A stretch of DNA of 64,000 nucleotides from Chrysophaeum taylorii (Eukaryota; Sar; Pelagophyceae; Pelagomonadales; Pelagomonadaceae). A program made the position numbers and the translations under genes. The notes beneath the pieces were generated by a model, which was not told the origin of the DNA, searched no databases, and was given only the letters and a program-made list of their open reading frames with translations. Below, in pieces: positions 1 to 8,677 of the stretch. The DNA is taken from positions 159,780-223,779 of the forward strand of contig JAQMWT010000552.1 in the NCBI GenBank assembly GCA_029834535.1. Reading direction: 5' to 3'. Positions within the stretch are counted from its first letter, which is position 1. The number at the start of each line of letters is the position of its first letter.

Positions 1-1055
1 GGGCGGCAAGGCGTTAGCCTAACCGTCCGGGCGCCGCCAGGGGCCCGGCGGCCGAGAGACGTAGGGGCCGTTGGCGTTTCTGTAAGCGTCTTGGCACTCC
101 CTGAAGTGCGCCTGTGCGTAATGCCGTTGCCGGAGGCGGGCGGTGGCTGCAAATATGAAGTGTTGGACTTACTTGAGGACATCTTACAAGGATACAATTA
201 CGAGTAATGTATAAAATAACACCGCCAGCCGTTCGGTTATTCACCTACAATGCGATTTGGGGCAAAACGGAAGGGTAGAGCAAAGCCCACAAGGTGTGAG
301 AGAGTCCACTCCACGAATTCGGACCGCTGTGTATTACGACCTCCGGAAGAAAATTCCTTGATCGTCTTTCACCAGCAGTTTTCCTTGTAGGTCTGTTTTG
401 AATCGAAAGGAGGTAGTGTCGAGCAGCATTGAAGGCGTTCGCCCGCGACTCTCGTGATAGGAAGTAATACATTGAGAAACGCTGCGCGTTTTGATGCGCC
501 GATAAGCCTCCGGTTAGGTTGCGTCTACATAGAGGTGCCGTCCCTGAAGCCCTCTCGAGAGTCGAATCCGACGACGAAATACCACGACACTTCTAACGAC
601 GATGATGCGAACGAGTTGTCGTCGTCGTCCGACATCTCATCCTACTACAGCCACGAGCTTGTCAATTCGCTTGTCGATTCGCTTGTCAATTCGCTTGTCG
701 ATTTCGCTTGTCGATTCGCTTGTCGATTCGCTTGTCGATTCGCTTGGACAACAATATGACTTGGCCATACCACGCTCCCGTCGTGGTTTAGCGCACCCGT
801 GCTCCGTCAAAATGACGCGCGAATCTTGCTCGAGGCACCTGCCCGGCGGCACCACGAGAAGAAAAAGGATGTGCAAGGTTTGTAAAATAAGTTACACCAC
901 TAGAGAGCGATAGTTTTTGATCGCTCGACCGCACTAGCTTTTGCCAACACTGAATGCTGGACGGGAGAAGCAGTACCCATCTACAGCTATTATTTGGTTT
1001 GTTCCTAACAACCCAGCACCCAAAAAAAACATCGCGTTGTCGGAATGGAACAGGC
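1..1055. other. No supported gene; intergenic with a short tandem repeat
   Basis: Only short overlapping open frames with arginine/serine-rich, non-conserved translations are present on both strands. The one structured feature is a 12-bp tandem repeat at 657-745, listed separately. A neighbouring gene could extend in from beyond the left edge, but I see no protein similarity that shows it. Confidence 0.5.
657..745. repeat. 12-bp tandem repeat, about 7 units
   Basis: Seven near-identical units of GCTTGTCGATTC or GCTTGTCAATTC run head to tail, one of them stretched to 13 bp. In translation they give repeated short peptides in every frame, which explains the open frames across this stretch. No gene is supported here. 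Confidence 0.85.
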
Positions 1056-2288
1056 CTACCACTGCTCTCCGACGGGCTGGTTGACCATCGCACGGCCACG
1101 CCTCGGGGGCCGGCTGATGAAGCGACCGGGCGAAAAGGGCGCGAGGTCGACTGAGGGCGTGTTGCCGAGGATGAGGTCGGCAACGAGCTTGCCGGTGATG
1201 GGCGCCCACAAGATACCCCAGCAGTTGTGGCCGGTCGCGAGGATGAGGTTGTCCGGGAGGCCGAGGGCGGGGTCAAATTTTCCGAGGAGGGGGAGGGCGT
1301 CAGGAGCGCAAGGACGCATGCAGGCCTGGGTGATACGGGGTGTTTTGTCGGCGAAGGCGGGGGCCATCTTGGAAAAGGAGGCGTGGGCAGCCTCAACGCG
1401 GCCGGGGTTGGCCTTCATTTTGGAGGCATCTTGGAGGTCGCCGCCCTCCCGGAGCCTAGGTCCATAAACGTGCTGAGAGCCGCCAATCCCGCAGAGGTAG
1501 ATCGATCCGTCGGGTCGAGGGTAGCACTCGAGATGGCAAGCATTGGAGTCCTCGGCGCAAAAGAGTGCGAATGGTTCGTCGCGCACGTCGTCGACGGCGT
1601 CGTAGACGACGCTGGTCGAGTAGACGCCCTCCATCGGCACGGCAGCGCCCGGGAGCCAGTCCTCCAAGAGCACCGACCAGGCGCCCATGGCCACGACCAC
1701 CTGGTCGGCCGGCACGAGGCCATCGTCGGTCCTTACGCCGACGCATCGTCCGTCTTCGACTCGTAATCCCCTCGCGGCGCTCGCGACGAGAGACGCGCCA
1801 GACGCCGCGAACAGTTTTTCGCACAGCTCGAGCGGCATCACCTGGGCCGTGTCGTGGTCCATGAGTCTCGACTTGGTATCGCTGGCGTCGAGCCACTTGG
1901 GATGGAGCGCCGACCGCTTAATCGGTTTTGTCGCGACCGGTTTCGGCGGCCATTCCCGGAGCCCGAGTTCTGACGTCACTTCGAGCGTCGAGATACGTCG
2001 GTAGCTCTCGACGCCCAACCTATTCGCGAGCTCGCTGTGGAGCTCGAAGCTCTGTTCGTGAAGCGCCTTCGTTGGCCCCGACCCCCAGTTTTTCGCGAGG
2101 AACCCGCCCCCTTTGCCGCTCGCGGCGGCGCCGATCGCCGTCCGTTCGACGATCGTCACCTCCACCCCGGGGCAATCCCGGAGGAAGTACGCCGACGCGC
2201 ACCCTTGCAGCCCACCCCCCACGATCACGACTTTGGTTGTAGTTGCCTCCGCGATCATCACGCCCAAGAAGAAGATCTGGGAAAGCAT
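1056..2288 (-). CDS. FAD-dependent amino-acid-oxidase-like oxidoreductase (DAO family)
   Basis: The 410-residue protein begins, after a short hydrophobic lead, with a Rossmann FAD-binding fold: a beta strand followed by VIVGGGLQGCASAYFL (GxGxxG, about residues 20-37) and an acidic residue ending the second strand (VTIVER). The C-terminal part has the second FAD-contacting pattern of the D-amino-acid-oxidase/glycine-oxidase superfamily (ILATGHNCWGILWAPITGK, about 350-370). The family oxidises amines or amino acids with FAD; the substrate here cannot be read from sequence. The overall pattern resembles the fungal/plant TDA3-like branch. The start at 2288 is the first Met, but a second Met ten residues on is equally possible. 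It is divergent from the phosphoesterase gene, with 44 bp between the two ATGs. Confidence 0.85.
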   Translation of the reverse strand: MLSQIFFLGVMIAEATTTKVVIVGGGLQGCASAYFLRDCPGVEVTIVERTAIGAAASGKGGGFLAKNWGSGPTKALHEQSFELHSELANRLGVESYRRISTLEVTSELGLREWPPKPVATKPIKRSALHPKWLDASDTKSRLMDHDTAQVMPLELCEKLFAASGASLVASAARGLRVEDGRCVGVRTDDGLVPADQVVVAMGAWSVLLEDWLPGAAVPMEGVYSTSVVYDAVDDVRDEPFALFCAEDSNACHLECYPRPDGSIYLCGIGGSQHVYGPRLREGGDLQDASKMKANPGRVEAAHASFSKMAPAFADKTPRITQACMRPCAPDALPLLGKFDPALGLPDNLILATGHNCWGILWAPITGKLVADLILGNTPSVDLAPFSPGRFISRPPRRGRAMVNQPVGEQW

Positions 2289-2440
2289 CTATAGTAGTGA
2301 GTGTGCTTAAAACAAACAACAACCCGACAAAAATGAATGTACCCGGTACAAACATTGAGAAAAAAGTTTTTGTACCCGGTACAAAGATTGCGAAGAAGTT
2401 TCTTTTGACGGCGTCGTCCCTAGCGCTCTGCGCCGCCGCG
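2289..2440. promoter_or_regulatory. Compact bidirectional promoter / 5' region with duplicated TGTACCCGGTACA palindrome
   Basis: The FAD-oxidoreductase and phosphoesterase genes diverge from here. A 13-base inverted repeat, TGTACCCGGTACA, occurs twice about 35 bp apart (about 2339-2351 and 2374-2386) inside a longer imperfect direct repeat. If the phosphoesterase starts at the first ATG (2333) these sequences encode a duplicated V-P-G-T-x-I peptide; if it starts at 2441 they are 5' untranslated and could be protein-binding sites. Confidence 0.4.
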
Positions 2441-3316
2441 ATGAGCAGCAGCACGTTGTTATACGAGGACCGGTTCAAGGCGACCAGGCAGTACAAGGCG
2501 ACGGGCGACTACGAGCGTTTCGTGCGGTCGTCGGCGCACTCCGAGACTCCGCGTTTCGTCGTGGCAGCGGACGAGTCCGGCGAATACCCTTCGAAGCCTG
2601 CGGATCACGTCCGCGTCGTGTGCATTTCCGACACCCACAGCGCCCACCTCATGATGTCGCCGTTGCCGGCCGGGGACATCCTGATCCACGCCGGCGACTT
2701 CTCCAAGATAGGTAAACGGTCCGAGGTTCTCGACTTCGCGAAGTGGTTCGCCAGCCAAACTCATCCCCACAAAGTCGTCATCGCGGGCAACCACGACCTC
2801 ACCCTCGACGCGGTGCGGTGCGACGCCGAGGAGTTCGACGAGGATCCGCGCGCCCTCAAGGCCGATTTTGTTTCCGCTCTCGACGGCGCTGTTTACCTCG
2901 AGGACGAAGCGATCGAGATCGACGGTCTCACTATCTACGGCTCGCCCTGGACGCCGGTCTATGGAGACTGGGCCTTCATGCTGGGGAGGGGCGAGCCCTC
3001 CCTCGACAAGTGGCGCAACATCCCGGACGGCGTCGACATCCTCGTCACCCACGGTCCCCCGCTCGGGAGACACGATTTGTGCGCCTGGGGCGAAGGCCGC
3101 GCGGGCTGCATCGACTTGTTGTACCAAGTCCAGCAACGCATTCGCCCCAAAGTTCACGTCTTCGGTCACATCCACGAAGGCTACGGTGCCTCTAGCGACG
3201 GCGTCACCGACTTCGTCAACCCGTCAACCTGCAACCTAGCTTATCGCCCGGACAACCATCCTATTGTTCTCGACGTCCCCACCTCCGCAAAAAACGGGAA
3301 TGTGGCCTCCTCCTAG
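2333..3316 (+). CDS. Calcineurin-like metallophosphoesterase (MPPED/239AB type)
   Basis: The 327-residue protein carries the ordered metal-binding motifs of the calcineurin-like phosphoesterase fold: CISDTHSAH (motif I), ILIHAGDFS (motif II), VIAGNHDL (motif III), ILVTHGPP (motif IV) and VFGHIHEGYG (motif V). Spacing and length fit the small MPPED1/MPPED2 (239AB) group of metal-dependent phosphodiesterases; the physiological substrate is unknown. The N terminus has a basic stretch and a hydrophobic segment (FLLTASSLALCAAA) that may be a signal or membrane anchor if translation starts at 2333; a start at 2441 (MSSSTLLYEDRF) would remove it. It is divergent from the FAD-oxidoreductase gene. Confidence 0.88.
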   Translation: MNVPGTNIEKKVFVPGTKIAKKFLLTASSLALCAAAMSSSTLLYEDRFKATRQYKATGDYERFVRSSAHSETPRFVVAADESGEYPSKPADHVRVVCISDTHSAHLMMSPLPAGDILIHAGDFSKIGKRSEVLDFAKWFASQTHPHKVVIAGNHDLTLDAVRCDAEEFDEDPRALKADFVSALDGAVYLEDEAIEIDGLTIYGSPWTPVYGDWAFMLGRGEPSLDKWRNIPDGVDILVTHGPPLGRHDLCAWGEGRAGCIDLLYQVQQRIRPKVHVFGHIHEGYGASSDGVTDFVNPSTCNLAYRPDNHPIVLDVPTSAKNGNVASS

Positions 3317-3752
3317 CCTTACCACGGGCCTTTTTGTGGCCCGCTGGCGGCGGCTAGGTCCGGCCGCCATACCATGGCGCTGCGTTCGTGGTCGTTCACC
3401 TTATTAAGTCTCACACCCTCCTCCTGCGCGCGCGAGTTCGGTCAGCGCTCATTTTCGCGCCGGCGATCGCTCCGACTCCCGGAGGTCCGCTGCCCGAATA
3501 AGTTCGCCACTCGAAACGCAGTGTTTTTCGTTGGAGCATGGTGGCTCCGCGTCGGGGGGGGGGGTGGGAAATGAGACCCTCGGCACGTTATATATATATG
3601 CCGGCGCGTCTCCGAATGGGCGACGTAATCAAGGCGGCCGGCGCGGCGCAGCGCCGCACACACAAAATCGCGCAGGTGGAGGCGCCCTGTAGAAGAAGCG
3701 GGAGAAAGGGCCTGGCTCTCTTTATGTAGGTAGATAGATAGATAGATAGAGG
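3317..3752. other. Intergenic; short simple repeats
   Basis: No gene is supported. The stretch holds a TA-repeat near 3588-3600 and a GATA tetranucleotide run at about 3727-3750, just beyond the stop codon of the cupin gene. Confidence 0.6.
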
Positions 3753-4619
3753 TCAGTCGTTGACGACAACCCATAGGCTCCTGACATCGTCGAAGACATC
3801 CCAAGTGCCCGACCACCCCTTCGGACACACGACCGTGTCGCCTGGCACGCACCGACGCGCATTGCCATCTGCGTCGGTGAGAAAGAAGAGACCCTCGAGC
3901 ACGTGGAAGCCCTCGGTTTTCGCTTGGTCGACGACGGGGAAGGAGCCCGGGGCGAGCATTAAGCAGCCGACTTCGGTAGGCCCGACGTTGTAGATCGAGC
4001 GCGCGGTCGGGGAGCCGTGGAGTCGCGCGAGGTCGCTGTAGTGCGTAATCACAGCGCGAATAGGGTACGAGGATTCTTCGACGTTTGGATGATCGTGAAC
4101 GAACCAGACCTTATGGATGGGGCGCGCGACGTCCCAGCGACCAGACCACCCCTTGGGCAAGACGACCGTGTCCCCGGGACCGAAGTAATGGGGCGTCCCG
4201 TCCAAATCTGTGAGACAGCCGTGGCCTTCGAACACGAAAAAAACCTCGGTCGTCGCGCGGGGACTCGGAGACGGCCAGCCGCCCGAGGCGCACCACCACG
4301 ATCCCGCGGATGTGGGCCCAACCGTCGCTAGCGGCCTCGTCGCGTCGTGAGGCTGGCCGACGTCCGCATTTTTCCGAGGTCCCTTGGCTCGCAGCTTGTC
4401 GATCGCAAAGTATGACTGAGGAGCGTGCGAGAAGCTCGTCTCTTCCACGCTGACCTGGCCTGTCGGAGGAGCCTCCGGAGTCGGCCAGTGGGCGCCCGCG
4501 AGCGAGGAAAGATAATCCCCCGACGACCAAATCACCACCTTCCTGCGCGTCGGTCCGCGTGTCGGCACGGTGAGCGCCACGACGGAAGATCCGATGAGGG
4601 CGACGGACGAGATAATCAT
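3753..4619 (-). CDS. Double-cupin protein (DUF861/cupin_3-like), probably targeted
   Basis: The 288-residue protein has a hydrophobic N terminus (MIISSVALIGSSVVALTVP), then two related cupin modules. The first (about residues 145-205) contains EGHGCLTDLDG then FGPGDTVVLPKGWSGRWDV; the second (about 235-285) contains EGLFFLTDADG then CVPGDTVVCPKGWSGTWDV. The PGDxVxxPKGWSGxWxV signature is typical of the DUF861 cupins seen in ureidoglycine aminohydrolase and EutQ-like proteins. The two modules look like an internal duplication. Metal-binding histidines are not conserved in the usual places, so I cannot assign a reaction. The N terminus suggests entry to the secretory pathway or plastid. Its 5' region matches a dispersed repeat found near the transposons at 61-62 kb. 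Confidence 0.75.
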   Translation of the reverse strand: MIISSVALIGSSVVALTVPTRGPTRRKVVIWSSGDYLSSLAGAHWPTPEAPPTGQVSVEETSFSHAPQSYFAIDKLRAKGPRKNADVGQPHDATRPLATVGPTSAGSWWCASGGWPSPSPRATTEVFFVFEGHGCLTDLDGTPHYFGPGDTVVLPKGWSGRWDVARPIHKVWFVHDHPNVEESSYPIRAVITHYSDLARLHGSPTARSIYNVGPTEVGCLMLAPGSFPVVDQAKTEGFHVLEGLFFLTDADGNARRCVPGDTVVCPKGWSGTWDVFDDVRSLWVVVND

Positions 4620-4639
4620 GCGTCACTTAGGGGACATAA

Positions 4640-4712
4640 TAACCCACCCACATCCTTCATGCTCCCCACACGCACCCCCCCTCTTAGCAGTCGACATTTA
4701 CAGACAGACATA
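4640..4712 (+). repeat. Copy of a dispersed repeat (family R)
   Basis: From AACCCACCCACATCCTTC through CTCTTAGCAGTCGACATTTA, this stretch nearly matches blocks at 61860-61920 and 62128-62165, and its left part also matches 62305-62333. It lies about 20 bp upstream of the cupin gene's start codon, so that gene's 5' region may derive from repeat sequence. Confidence 0.75.
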
Positions 4713-5231
4713 ATAACGGGGGTAAAGATGAAGGATCCTCTTTCAAATCTAACCCTCGTTTGTGCTCGTCCTTCGTTCTTTCCCACAATCATCAGTCAGA
4801 GTCTTAGCGCGATCGTCGATCTCCATGAGAGGGGTAGGATAACTCCACATAGTATTTTCATTCGCAAGTCCTCCGCGCGCGTATATTCCTTCGAGTGCCT
4901 GTCCTCGTCGCCAACGACGTGTCGAGGTTTCTTTCTTTCTTTCTTTCTTTCTGTCTTTCTTTCTTTCTCATCACGAGATGGAATTGCCGTTCGGACATGA
5001 CAGTGTTCATAGAAAAAAAAAGAAGAGGAAAGAGCAGCATTCGAGGAGGTGGAGGGACCGGGATGATCGTCGTCATGAGCGGGGCGTTGGAGATACGTAG
5101 CAGCAGAGCCACACGCCAGGAGAAAATGCAGCGCCGGTATCTCGGGTATCGTTCGTCGCAAGGGCGCGAGAGGGTGGTGAAAGAGAGGTAAGTAACAAGG
5201 GGAATAAAACAACAACAGTTTGTTGTGATCA
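4713..5231. other. Intergenic; TTTC microsatellite
   Basis: No gene is supported between the cupin gene and the MYND gene's stop codon. A TTTC tetranucleotide run (interrupted once) lies at about 4929-4968. Confidence 0.55.
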
Positions 5232-6053
5232 TCACTTTTTCTTCTTGCCGCCTTTCTTCTTCTTGTTCCTGGTGGGTCCTGAAGCCGGGAGGTTCCCCGA
5301 GGCGGGACGGTCCGACGGGGGGACGACGGTCGGGGCAGCGTCGGCGGTCTTGAGGGGGCAGTCACAGTCGGGGGCGTCGCAGCCGTCGACGACGATGTTT
5401 TTGATCTTGGTCAGGATTGCGTGGAGGCCCTTAATGTTGGCCCGGTCTTGGGGGGTGAGCTCGGGGGGCGCGGAGGAGGTGTCGTCGACCGCCCCGGGCT
5501 CGACGGCGCGCACGAGGTCGCGGAGCTTAGCGTCAACCCAATCGGAGTCGACGTCGCGGACGGCGACGTCGACGATCCACTCGGTCTGGCCGCGCCACTC
5601 GATGCCCGCGACGAGGCGCTGGTCGTCGGGACGACGCTTGTTGGTGAGGTGAAAGACCGCCAGCCCCTTGGTGACGCGGTCGTAGTCTTCGGCCGACGAT
5701 ATGGTGACGCACCGTCCCTTGAAGACGTCGAAAGAACCCTCGAATACGACCAGAGACTCGCCCTCGACGCCGAGGCGAAAGTAGTGGACGCAGAACTCGT
5801 CCGAGACGTCGAGGGCCGCCTCTTCGAACGCCTTGTTTCGCGCAGACCGCCACTGGCACACCGCCTTGTGCGCTGGCCACGACGCTCGAATGCACTCCTT
5901 GCTGCAGTACGCCGAGGACGCGCACTTGCTGCACACCTGCCCGGCGGGCGCCCCGCACGCCTCGCACAGCCGCCCCGCGCGAAACTCCTTCTTGTGCTCG
6001 CGACGCCGCTCCTTGCACGCGCGGCAGTCCTGGGTGTCCTCGTCGCTCTCCAT
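5232..6053 (-). CDS. MYND-type zinc-finger protein
   Basis: The 273-residue protein begins at MESDEDTQDCRACKERRREH and contains a canonical MYND finger at about residues 30-66: CEAC, CSKC, then YCSKEC and W-x2-HK-x3-C. MYND fingers bind proline-rich partners and are common in algal regulatory proteins and SET-domain enzymes, but no SET or other catalytic domain follows. The remainder is an acidic globular region of unknown function ending in a Lys-rich tail (NKKKKGGKKKK) that could be a nuclear localisation or RNA-binding signal. The open frame extends about 200 codons further upstream, but those residues are low-complexity and antisense to the DUF1517 gene's 3' part, so I chose the ATG at 6053. 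Confidence 0.8.
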   Translation of the reverse strand: MESDEDTQDCRACKERRREHKKEFRAGRLCEACGAPAGQVCSKCASSAYCSKECIRASWPAHKAVCQWRSARNKAFEEAALDVSDEFCVHYFRLGVEGESLVVFEGSFDVFKGRCVTISSAEDYDRVTKGLAVFHLTNKRRPDDQRLVAGIEWRGQTEWIVDVAVRDVDSDWVDAKLRDLVRAVEPGAVDDTSSAPPELTPQDRANIKGLHAILTKIKNIVVDGCDAPDCDCPLKTADAAPTVVPPSDRPASGNLPASGPTRNKKKKGGKKKK

Positions 6054-6135
6054 CCTCGAGAGTATGTACAGCGCCCCCACGACTGACTCACTAACTAAAT
6101 AAAAAAAATACCCTAGAGAATGAATGATCGAATCG

Positions 6136-6837
6136 TCAGATAGCGAGGAGCTCGGGGAAATCGATGAGCATGTCCTCGCGGAGGAGAGTCTCGCTCGGGG
6201 AGGAGGGGGTCCAGAGGACCTCCGCGTTGTAGAGTTCCTCGCCCTCGTCGACCTCGACGGCGCTGGCGAGGTCGTAGAGAATGTTGCGGAGGCTGGGGGC
6301 CGAGGAGGGGGTGGCGAGGAAGAGGTCGTCGAGGTTGCCCTCGAGGGCGACAACAATCGAGACGACGCAGATCCCGCCCGGCAACAGTTGGTCTTCTCTC
6401 GCAATGTCGGCTGCGGTCGGAAGATACTCCTTCTCAAACTTGGCGGCCTCGGCGTTGACGAGTCGATTGTAGTAGCGCTCGTGCTCGGAGCGTTCGACCT
6501 CCCCGCCCCCAAAAAACTGCCCCTCGCAGGCCGCGTAGAGCCAGCTGCTGTCGCGGCGGCACAGCCCGGTGCAGACCGACGAGACGAAATTGGCGACGCC
6601 CCGGGCTGTTCGCGAGTTGAACCTCTGGACCTCTTCGGCCACAAACTTGGACGCCTGACCCTTTTCGTTGGCCAAGGCGATTTGAACCTTGCCGACGGTC
6701 GCCCCGGGGCGCCGGTCGAAGGGGTTTTTTAATCTTCCGAACGCCTCGCGTCGCACCGTGGGCTGCGGCCGCCGCGCGGCTGGTGGCTGGAGCGCGACGA
6801 CCGCCGCGATCTTCAACAACAACACCCAAACCCTCAT
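6136..6837 (-). CDS. DUF1517-family protein, probably plastid
   Basis: The 233-residue protein has a hydrophobic leader (MRVWVLLLKIAAVVALQPPA), consistent with the signal part of a plastid presequence. The core (about residues 47-145) matches the DUF1517 pattern: VGKVQIALANEK, a conserved stretch around RTARGVANFVSSVCTGL, LCRRDSSWLYAACE, then ERYYNRLVNAEAAKFEKEYLP. In cyanobacteria and plants DUF1517 proteins are thylakoid or envelope associated; the Arabidopsis member FLAP1 acts in acclimation to fluctuating light. Molecular activity is unknown. It lies 82 bp upstream of the MYND gene on the same strand and diverges from the RCC1 gene across about 130 bp. Confidence 0.75.
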   Translation of the reverse strand: MRVWVLLLKIAAVVALQPPAARRPQPTVRREAFGRLKNPFDRRPGATVGKVQIALANEKGQASKFVAEEVQRFNSRTARGVANFVSSVCTGLCRRDSSWLYAACEGQFFGGGEVERSEHERYYNRLVNAEAAKFEKEYLPTAADIAREDQLLPGGICVVSIVVALEGNLDDLFLATPSSAPSLRNILYDLASAVEVDEGEELYNAEVLWTPSSPSETLLREDMLIDFPELLAI

Positions 6838-6967
6838 GGTCGGTCGGTCGGTTGGTTGGGTTGGTCGTCCGTCACCTGCCTGGGACGGATGGATGCCCTT
6901 GACACCCGTTCAACATAACTTCAAGGTCGCGAACATCAAGTTTTAGCAGGAGGATTAAAAAAAAAAG

Positions 6968-7269
6968 ATGTGCGCGTCGTCGCCGATCCAAATGGGTGCG
7001 CGGGTTGAGGCGGGGCTGTGCAAGGGCGCCGTCCGCGCCAACTTGCTGAGCGCGGAGAAGTACTCGCGGCCGGCGGCGACAAGCCTTTTTTCGCTACGGC
7101 CGAACGGCGGCGGAGGGCAGATCATGCTCCAAAAAAAGGTTGCCGACGGCGGGTTGCGGCGGTTGGAGAAGCACCCGTTCCCGCCGGAGCGGGCGGCCTC
7201 GGCGAACAAGGAGGAGTTCGCGCGCGAGCTGAGCCGCCTCTCGAGCGACGAGGTCGACGCGTCCGAACA

Positions 7270-7313
<44 letters not shown>

Positions 7314-8677
7314 AGCGACTCGTCGGCGCCGGGTATTGGGAATGGCTCTCGCTAGACGTCGTGGGTCTCGCGCTGCGCGGCGTGAAAGCCCGCGACCTCG
7401 GCGCCCTCGGGTGCGCCCACCGCGCCTTCGGCCCCGTCGCCGAGGCGGCCGCCCTCGAGGCGATCCCGAAAGCGTCGTCGCGACGCCGAGAAGAACCCGC
7501 GTGGCGCGCGCTCCGGGCGGAGCAAATCTACGGAAACGTACCGGTCGCGGCGAGCGCCGCCGCCAATCACGCGCTCTTTCGCGCGGCCGATGGACGCGTC
7601 TTCGCGAAGGGTCGCGGGAGCGCGGGCCAGCTGGGCCTGGGCGTCGACGTTTTCCAGGTCGAAAAGCCCCGATTCGTCCTCGCCTCGGTCGCCAAAGTGT
7701 CTGCCGGCGCCCACTTTTCGATCGCCGTCGACACCCGGGGACGCCTGTGGTTCTGGGGGAAAAACGTCGGCGACGACGAACCCCCCTCGTTTCGGCCGCG
7801 ACGCCTCATCGTCGGAGACGACGTCGTCCTCGCCGACGCCTCGGCCGGCGCGCACCACTGCCTCGCCGTCGACGTCGAGGGCGGCCTTTTTTCCTGGGGC
7901 AAGAACACCCACGGCCAGCTCGGCCTCGGGAGCGTGGGCCGAGCTGTTTCCGAGCCGCGCCGCGTTTCCGCGCTTCGCGACAAGAGAGTCCAGTCGGCTT
8001 CCGCGGGCACCTTTCACTCGCTCGCCCTCGACGACCTCGGCGCCGTCTACGCCTTTGGCCTCGGTGCCGACGGCCGCCTCGGCCTCGGCCACTCGATCAA
8101 CGCCCCCCTCCCCGAGCGCGTCCCCCTGGACGACCGCGTCGCCTTCCTCGGCGCCGGCGTCGCCCACTCGGCTTGCCTCACGAAAGACGGCCACCTCTAC
8201 GCCTGGGGAGACCCCACCCGCGGCGCCCTCGGACACCGCGACGTCGACGCTTCGAGGTCGCCGCGCAGGGTCGACGCCCTCAAGCACAAGAGACTCGTCT
8301 CCTGCGCCTGCTCGATCCGACGCACGCTAGCCCTCGACGACGACGGCTTCCTCTGGTCCCTCGCCAACGGACACCTCAAGAAAATCCAAATGCCCGCGAG
8401 GCTTCTCGCGATATCCGCCTCGGACGACGACACTCTCATCATCGCCGACGAGAACGGCGCCTTCTTCGACGTCAACGTACGCGCCGCCTTCGACGCGACC
8501 CACCCTACTATTATGCCCGCGCCGCCCGCCGCCCCGGCCCCCTCGCCTTCCACCTCTTCTAATTCACCGTCGCCCTCCAGACTCGCCGCCTCCATAACTA
8601 CCGCCGGGACTCCGCGCCTCGCCACCCTCGTCAAGGCCGTCTTCGCCTTCGACGACGCCGATGATGGCTCGACTTGA
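6968..8677 (+). CDS. RCC1-repeat beta-propeller protein with possible F-box-like N region
   Basis: The 569-residue protein has RCC1-type repeats from about residue 200 to 490, each with the pattern G-x-L-[FWY]-x-[FWS]-G followed by Q-L-G-L-G and a conserved hydrophobic strand. Examples are VFAKGRGSAGQLGLG, LWFWGKNV, LFSWGKNTHGQLGLG, VYAFGLGADGRLGLG and LYAWGDPTRGALG. Such propellers scaffold protein interactions and sometimes act as guanine-nucleotide exchange factors. Upstream is a run of about 14 serines encoded by a TCG repeat (7270-7311), then YWEWLSLDVVGLALRGVKARDLGALGC, which resembles an F-box helix bundle; that part is inference. The C-terminal 60 residues are Pro/Ala/Ser-rich. Confidence 0.85.
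7270..7311 (+). repeat. (TCG)14 microsatellite coding polyserine
   Basis: A pure TCG run within the RCC1-protein gene encodes a serine tract and is likely length-variable. Confidence 0.95.

Noticed and set aside
541-575. tRNA-like GAGTCGAATCC string
   Set aside because: No matching acceptor stem, D-arm or anticodon arm around it.
657-745. CRISPR-like or centromeric repeat
   Set aside because: Units are only 12 bp, head to tail with no spacers; simply a minisatellite.
6054-6644. Upstream extension of the MYND-protein frame
   Set aside because: The extra 197 residues are Ser/Pro/Arg-rich and overlap the DUF1517 gene in another frame on the same strand.
7018-8562. Long arginine-rich frame overlapping the RCC1 gene
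   Set aside because: It is a GC-driven shadow; it lacks domains, while the other frame has clear RCC1 repeats.
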